A DNA stretch of 35,843 bases, taken from Clostridia bacterium. Lineage in GTDB: Bacteria; Bacillota_A; Clostridia; Oscillospirales; CAG-272. The notes beneath the pieces are model-generated. The model was not told the DNA's origin, made no database searches, and worked only from the letters and a program-made list of their open reading frames with translations. Location: assembly GCA_017453335.1 (NCBI GenBank), contig JAFTKI010000069.1:1-35843 (forward strand), given 5' to 3'. Below are positions 33,239 through 35,843 of this stretch, in pieces. Within the stretch, counting starts at the first letter, position 1; every line of letters begins with the position of its first letter. The translations under genes and the position numbers were made by a program.

Positions 33239-34570
33239 TCATATTTTCACATATATTGCCCCGGGCAGCTTTTGCACAAGTCCCAGGATCTCCAGCATCG
33301 TAAGTGCCGATATCACCTCTTGATACGGGTATTCCAGCGACGACAGCGCGTCTGCCGTGATCCCGTGATCATCCGGTATCGCCTGCATCACGGCAAGCTG
33401 TACCGGAGAAAGAGATGCCAACGTTTCATCGGGAGTCTCCCGACGGTCGGGCTTCCGCTCCTCGCTCTTTGGCTCGGTCACGGTCTTCTCCGTCTTTCGT
33501 TCACTCGGCTTACGATTGCGAACTGTTTTCTCTTTTTGCTTCGGTTCGTTCTGAACCGTTTTGATATCACTGCTTCTTTCGGTCTTCTTCTGGGAAGCCA
33601 CCAGCTCGATCACGCCAAGCTCATTCAGGTATTGCATATTCACAAGAGAGGCATTCCCGATCTTTCGGATCACCTCGGGCTTGATCACCTCGGCATACGA
33701 ATACAGATACGGCTCCAGCACATCCTCACTTTCAAGGATCGGATGCGCGCCGTCACGCAACAGCCCGTTCGTCCCTTCCGCGCCAACGCTTCCCACGTTT
33801 GCGGGCAGAGCAAACACTTCCTTGCCCTGTGCCACGGCGACCTTTGCGGTAATCAGCGATCCACTTCCCATTCCCGCCTCTACAACAACCGTTCCCTGCG
33901 AGAGTCCCGCGATCAAGCGGTTTCTGGTTGGGAAATGATACGCGGTTGGGCGAGTACCGGGAGGATACTCCGAGATCACCGCGCCGTTTTGCGCAATGGC
34001 ATCCCGCAAGCGTTTATGATGCTTGGGATACACGATATCCACACCGCATCCAAGCACTGCAACCGTCTCGCCCTTCGCGGCAAGCGCACCTGCGGCACAA
34101 ACACCGTCGATCCCCGCCGCCATACCGCTGACGATCACAACGCCTGCACTTGCCAGCTCATACGCTATTTTATACGCCGACCGAAGTCCGTATTCACTCA
34201 TTTTTCGCGTTCCGACCATACCGATCGAAAGTCTCCGCGAAAGATCGGGTAAGCATCCCGTGTAGTATAAAAGGATCGGCGGATCCTTCAGATCAACAAA
34301 CGCCTTTGGATAACGCTCGTCGCCATAGGGCAAGATCCCGATGCCCTGCCGCTCGCAGGTGTCCAGAATTTTGGTTGCCCGTTGCAGATCCTTGTCCGCC
34401 AGCGCGCGAACCGATCGGGGAGACAGCTCCGAGATGCGCTCAAGCTCGGCTTCCTCTGCCAAAAAGATATCGTAAGGCGTTTCATACAGTGCGATCAAAC
34501 GACCGAAGTCACGGTTTCCGGCGCCCAACGCCTCGGACAGCCAGATCCAAAAAAGCATTTCCTTTTGCAC
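33239..34570 (-). CDS. dprA: DNA processing protein DprA/Smf
   Basis: A 443-residue protein that binds incoming single-stranded DNA and loads RecA in natural transformation. It is also kept in many non-competent bacteria. The extended Rossmann fold has GMVGTRKMSEYG, SGMAAGIDGVCAAGAL, CGVDIVYPKHHKRL, the FPTRNRLIAGLS motif and VVEAGMGSGSLITA. A charged Lys/Glu/Arg linker (about residues 320-375) joins it to a winged-helix C-terminal domain (SPVQLAVMQAIPDD onward). The start is the GTG at 34570 with GGGGAG 7 bases before it; an ATG four codons later is poorer. Longer upstream frames run into the methyltransferase gene. Confidence 0.95.
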   Translation of the reverse strand: MQKEMLFWIWLSEALGAGNRDFGRLIALYETPYDIFLAEEAELERISELSPRSVRALADKDLQRATKILDTCERQGIGILPYGDERYPKAFVDLKDPPILLYYTGCLPDLSRRLSIGMVGTRKMSEYGLRSAYKIAYELASAGVVIVSGMAAGIDGVCAAGALAAKGETVAVLGCGVDIVYPKHHKRLRDAIAQNGAVISEYPPGTRPTAYHFPTRNRLIAGLSQGTVVVEAGMGSGSLITAKVAVAQGKEVFALPANVGSVGAEGTNGLLRDGAHPILESEDVLEPYLYSYAEVIKPEVIRKIGNASLVNMQYLNELGVIELVASQKKTERSSDIKTVQNEPKQKEKTVRNRKPSERKTEKTVTEPKSEERKPDRRETPDETLASLSPVQLAVMQAIPDDHGITADALSSLEYPYQEVISALTMLEILGLVQKLPGAIYVKI

Positions 34571-34608
34571 AGGCTCACTCCCCTTTCTATAGTTTTCCGT
34601 TATGTTTG

Positions 34609-35457
34609 TTATTCGGAACAAGTGCGGGAAAATTCCCACATCAAAATGGATGCCGCAACGGCGGCATTGAAGGACTCGGCGCGACCGCTCATCGGGATGA
34701 TCACACAGCCCGTGCAAGCCGCAATCGTTTGCTCGCTGAGCCCATGTCCCTCGTTTCCGATGACCACACAGTCACCCCGCTTGATCTCAAAGCTTCCAAG
34801 CGGCAGCGCATCCTCGGTCAGAGCCGCGGCAAACACCCGCCGTCCCTCGGCTTTGAGTGCTTCCACCGTTTCCGTCAGATCGGTCACTCGATCAACGGGC
34901 TGGTTGAACAGCGTTCCCATCGACGCGCGTACCGCACGGGGATGGTAGATATCGGCGCAGTCTGCGCTGATGATCAATCGGTCGATCCCAAGTGCCGCGG
35001 CGCTGCGGATCACGGCTCCGATATTGGAGGGATCCCGAACCGATTCCACCAGCACGATCCGCTCGTTTCCGAAATGCAAAAAATCGGCGCTATTATATAT
35101 TGTAATGTTTTTTTGGAATTTGTCAATATATTTTGCGCAACATATCACGCCTTCGGGCGATTTTTCTTCCGAAATTTTATCAAAAAGGTCGTCCGCCAGC
35201 ACAAACAGTGCCGTTTCATTTCCAAACACATCGCTTCCATCGGGATTCGACAGCATAGCACGAAGCTCCGCGCTTTTGGATTCCTTTAGGAAGACCGACT
35301 CGATCTCCACGCCGTTTTTGATCGCCTCTTGCAAAAGCTTAATGCCATCAAAACGGAATCGGCGCGTTGCCTCACGCGCTTTTCGGTCGGTCAGCTTGCA
35401 AAGCTCCACCACGCGTCGGTTTTGTCTGGATCGTATAATTTCGTCACCAAAAAGCAT
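34609..35457 (-). CDS. TrmH/SpoU-family 23S rRNA 2'-O-methyltransferase
   Basis: A 282-residue SPOUT methyltransferase of the two-domain RlmB/TsnR type. The N-terminal L30e-like substrate domain (about 1-100) is followed by the knot domain with motif 1 (VESVRDPSNIGAVIRSAAALG), motif 2 (VVIGNEGHGLSEQTI) and motif 3 (IIPMSGRAESFNAAVAASILMWE). It methylates a ribose in rRNA; the position cannot be read from sequence. Its place right behind rplT is the classical infC-rpmI-rplT-tsnR arrangement. The start is the ATG at 35457, with GAGGA 5 bases before it. A small GC hairpin (35474-35489) lies in its leader. Confidence 0.9.
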   Translation of the reverse strand: MLFGDEIIRSRQNRRVVELCKLTDRKAREATRRFRFDGIKLLQEAIKNGVEIESVFLKESKSAELRAMLSNPDGSDVFGNETALFVLADDLFDKISEEKSPEGVICCAKYIDKFQKNITIYNSADFLHFGNERIVLVESVRDPSNIGAVIRSAAALGIDRLIISADCADIYHPRAVRASMGTLFNQPVDRVTDLTETVEALKAEGRRVFAAALTEDALPLGSFEIKRGDCVVIGNEGHGLSEQTIAACTGCVIIPMSGRAESFNAAVAASILMWEFSRTCSE

Positions 35458-35523
35458 CAAAATCCTCTTTTCCGCCCCTTTTTAGGGGCTTTTTCCCATC
35501 TTAAAAACAGCTCTATGTATGAC

Positions 35524-35551
35524 AAAAACCCGATGGCTTCCATCGGGTTTT
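35524..35551 (-). terminator. intrinsic terminator after rplT
   Basis: A perfect 12-bp stem (35525-35536 with 35540-35551) with a 3-base loop, followed on the minus strand by a U-run. It starts 12 bases after the rplT stop and separates the ribosomal-protein operon from the methyltransferase gene. Confidence 0.85.
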
Positions 35552-35563
35552 CGATTGTTCGCA

Positions 35564-35843
35564 TCAAAGAGCTGCCTTAGCCTGTGCGCAGAGTGCTGCA
35601 AATGCTTCCTTATCGGAAACTGCGATCTCCGCCAGCATCTTACGGTTGAGGTTGATACCAGCCTTCTTCAAGCCGTGCATGAAGGTAGAATAGTTCATAC
35701 CGTTCACCTTAGCCTGTGCGGAAATTCTGGTGATCCAGAGAGAACGGAAGTCTCTCTTCTTCATCTTTCTGCCTGCGAATGCATAGTTGCCGCTCTTCAG
35801 AACAGCCTGCTTCGCCATCTTAAAATGCTTGGACTTTGCGCCC
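35564..35843 (-). CDS. rplT: 50S ribosomal protein L20, 5' end cut by the window
   Basis: The visible C-terminal 92 residues begin with [14 protein letters not shown] at the window edge and run through [15 protein letters not shown], the [15 protein letters not shown] block and [14 protein letters not shown], all signatures of L20. An internal ATG at 35818 could be mistaken for a start, but the frame stays open and in register with the family up to base 35843, so the true start lies outside. L20 binds 23S rRNA early in large-subunit assembly and usually regulates its own infC-rpmI-rplT operon. Confidence 0.97.
   Translation of the reverse strand, partial: GAKSKHFKMAKQAVLKSGNYAFAGRKMKKRDFRSLWITRISAQAKVNGMNYSTFMHGLKKAGINLNRKMLAEIAVSDKEAFAALCAQAKAAL

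Noticed and set aside
30911..34252. A 1113-codon open frame on the plus strand
   Set aside because: It lies opposite topA and dprA, which have full family motifs and ribosome sites. It has no ribosome site or recognisable domain and is a shadow of biased codon use.
35474..35494. Hairpin with T-run on the plus strand upstream of the methyltransferase gene
   Set aside because: The stem is only 5 bp, and no plus-strand gene precedes it, so a terminator role is not supported.

Overview
The window reads as a chromosomal segment of a Bacillota bacterium of the class Clostridia, with roughly even base composition. The grounds are strong AGGAGG-type ribosome binding sites, sigma-A promoters, TrmFO and YqeK, an LCP-family cell-wall protein, and the block rnc / radical SAM / smc / ftsY. 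I cannot assign a family. Almost everything is on the minus strand. The plus strand carries only an HTH-TPR regulator (449-1333) and the tRNA-modification pair trmL-mnmA (11958-13542).

Layout, left to right. Positions 1-190 hold palindromic repeats beside a minus-strand tRNA-Arg(CCT), whose 3' end lies inside a perfect 26-bp inverted repeat. A divergent HTH regulator follows. Next is a minus-strand accessory module (1396-8981). It has two ABC exporter half-transporters, each with an unusual N-terminal domain and zinc ribbon, flanking a DUF1854 protein. Upstream of these lie a 57-residue Asn/Gln hexapeptide-repeat protein and two unknown membrane proteins, and then secA. After the divergent trmL-mnmA pair comes a 0.27-kb non-coding stretch made of successive palindromes.

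From 14.7 kb to the right edge all genes read leftward, many overlapping by 1 to 17 bases. In transcription order they are rplT (cut by the window edge), a TrmH-family rRNA methyltransferase, dprA, topA, trmFO, plsX, rnc, a radical SAM protein, smc, ftsY, rdgB, a small membrane protein, yhbY, nadD, yqeK, an LCP protein, rsfS, leuS, an orphan response regulator and an EEP-family lipoprotein. The theme is translation, tRNA/rRNA modification, chromosome handling and protein targeting.

Two observations stand out. First, leuS is intact apart from an in-frame TGA at codon 15, between its ATGA-coupled start and its HIGH motif, so as written the only gene for leucyl-tRNA synthetase visible here is interrupted. 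Second, the exporter / DUF1854 / Asn-Gln peptide neighbourhood looks like a possible undescribed export system.
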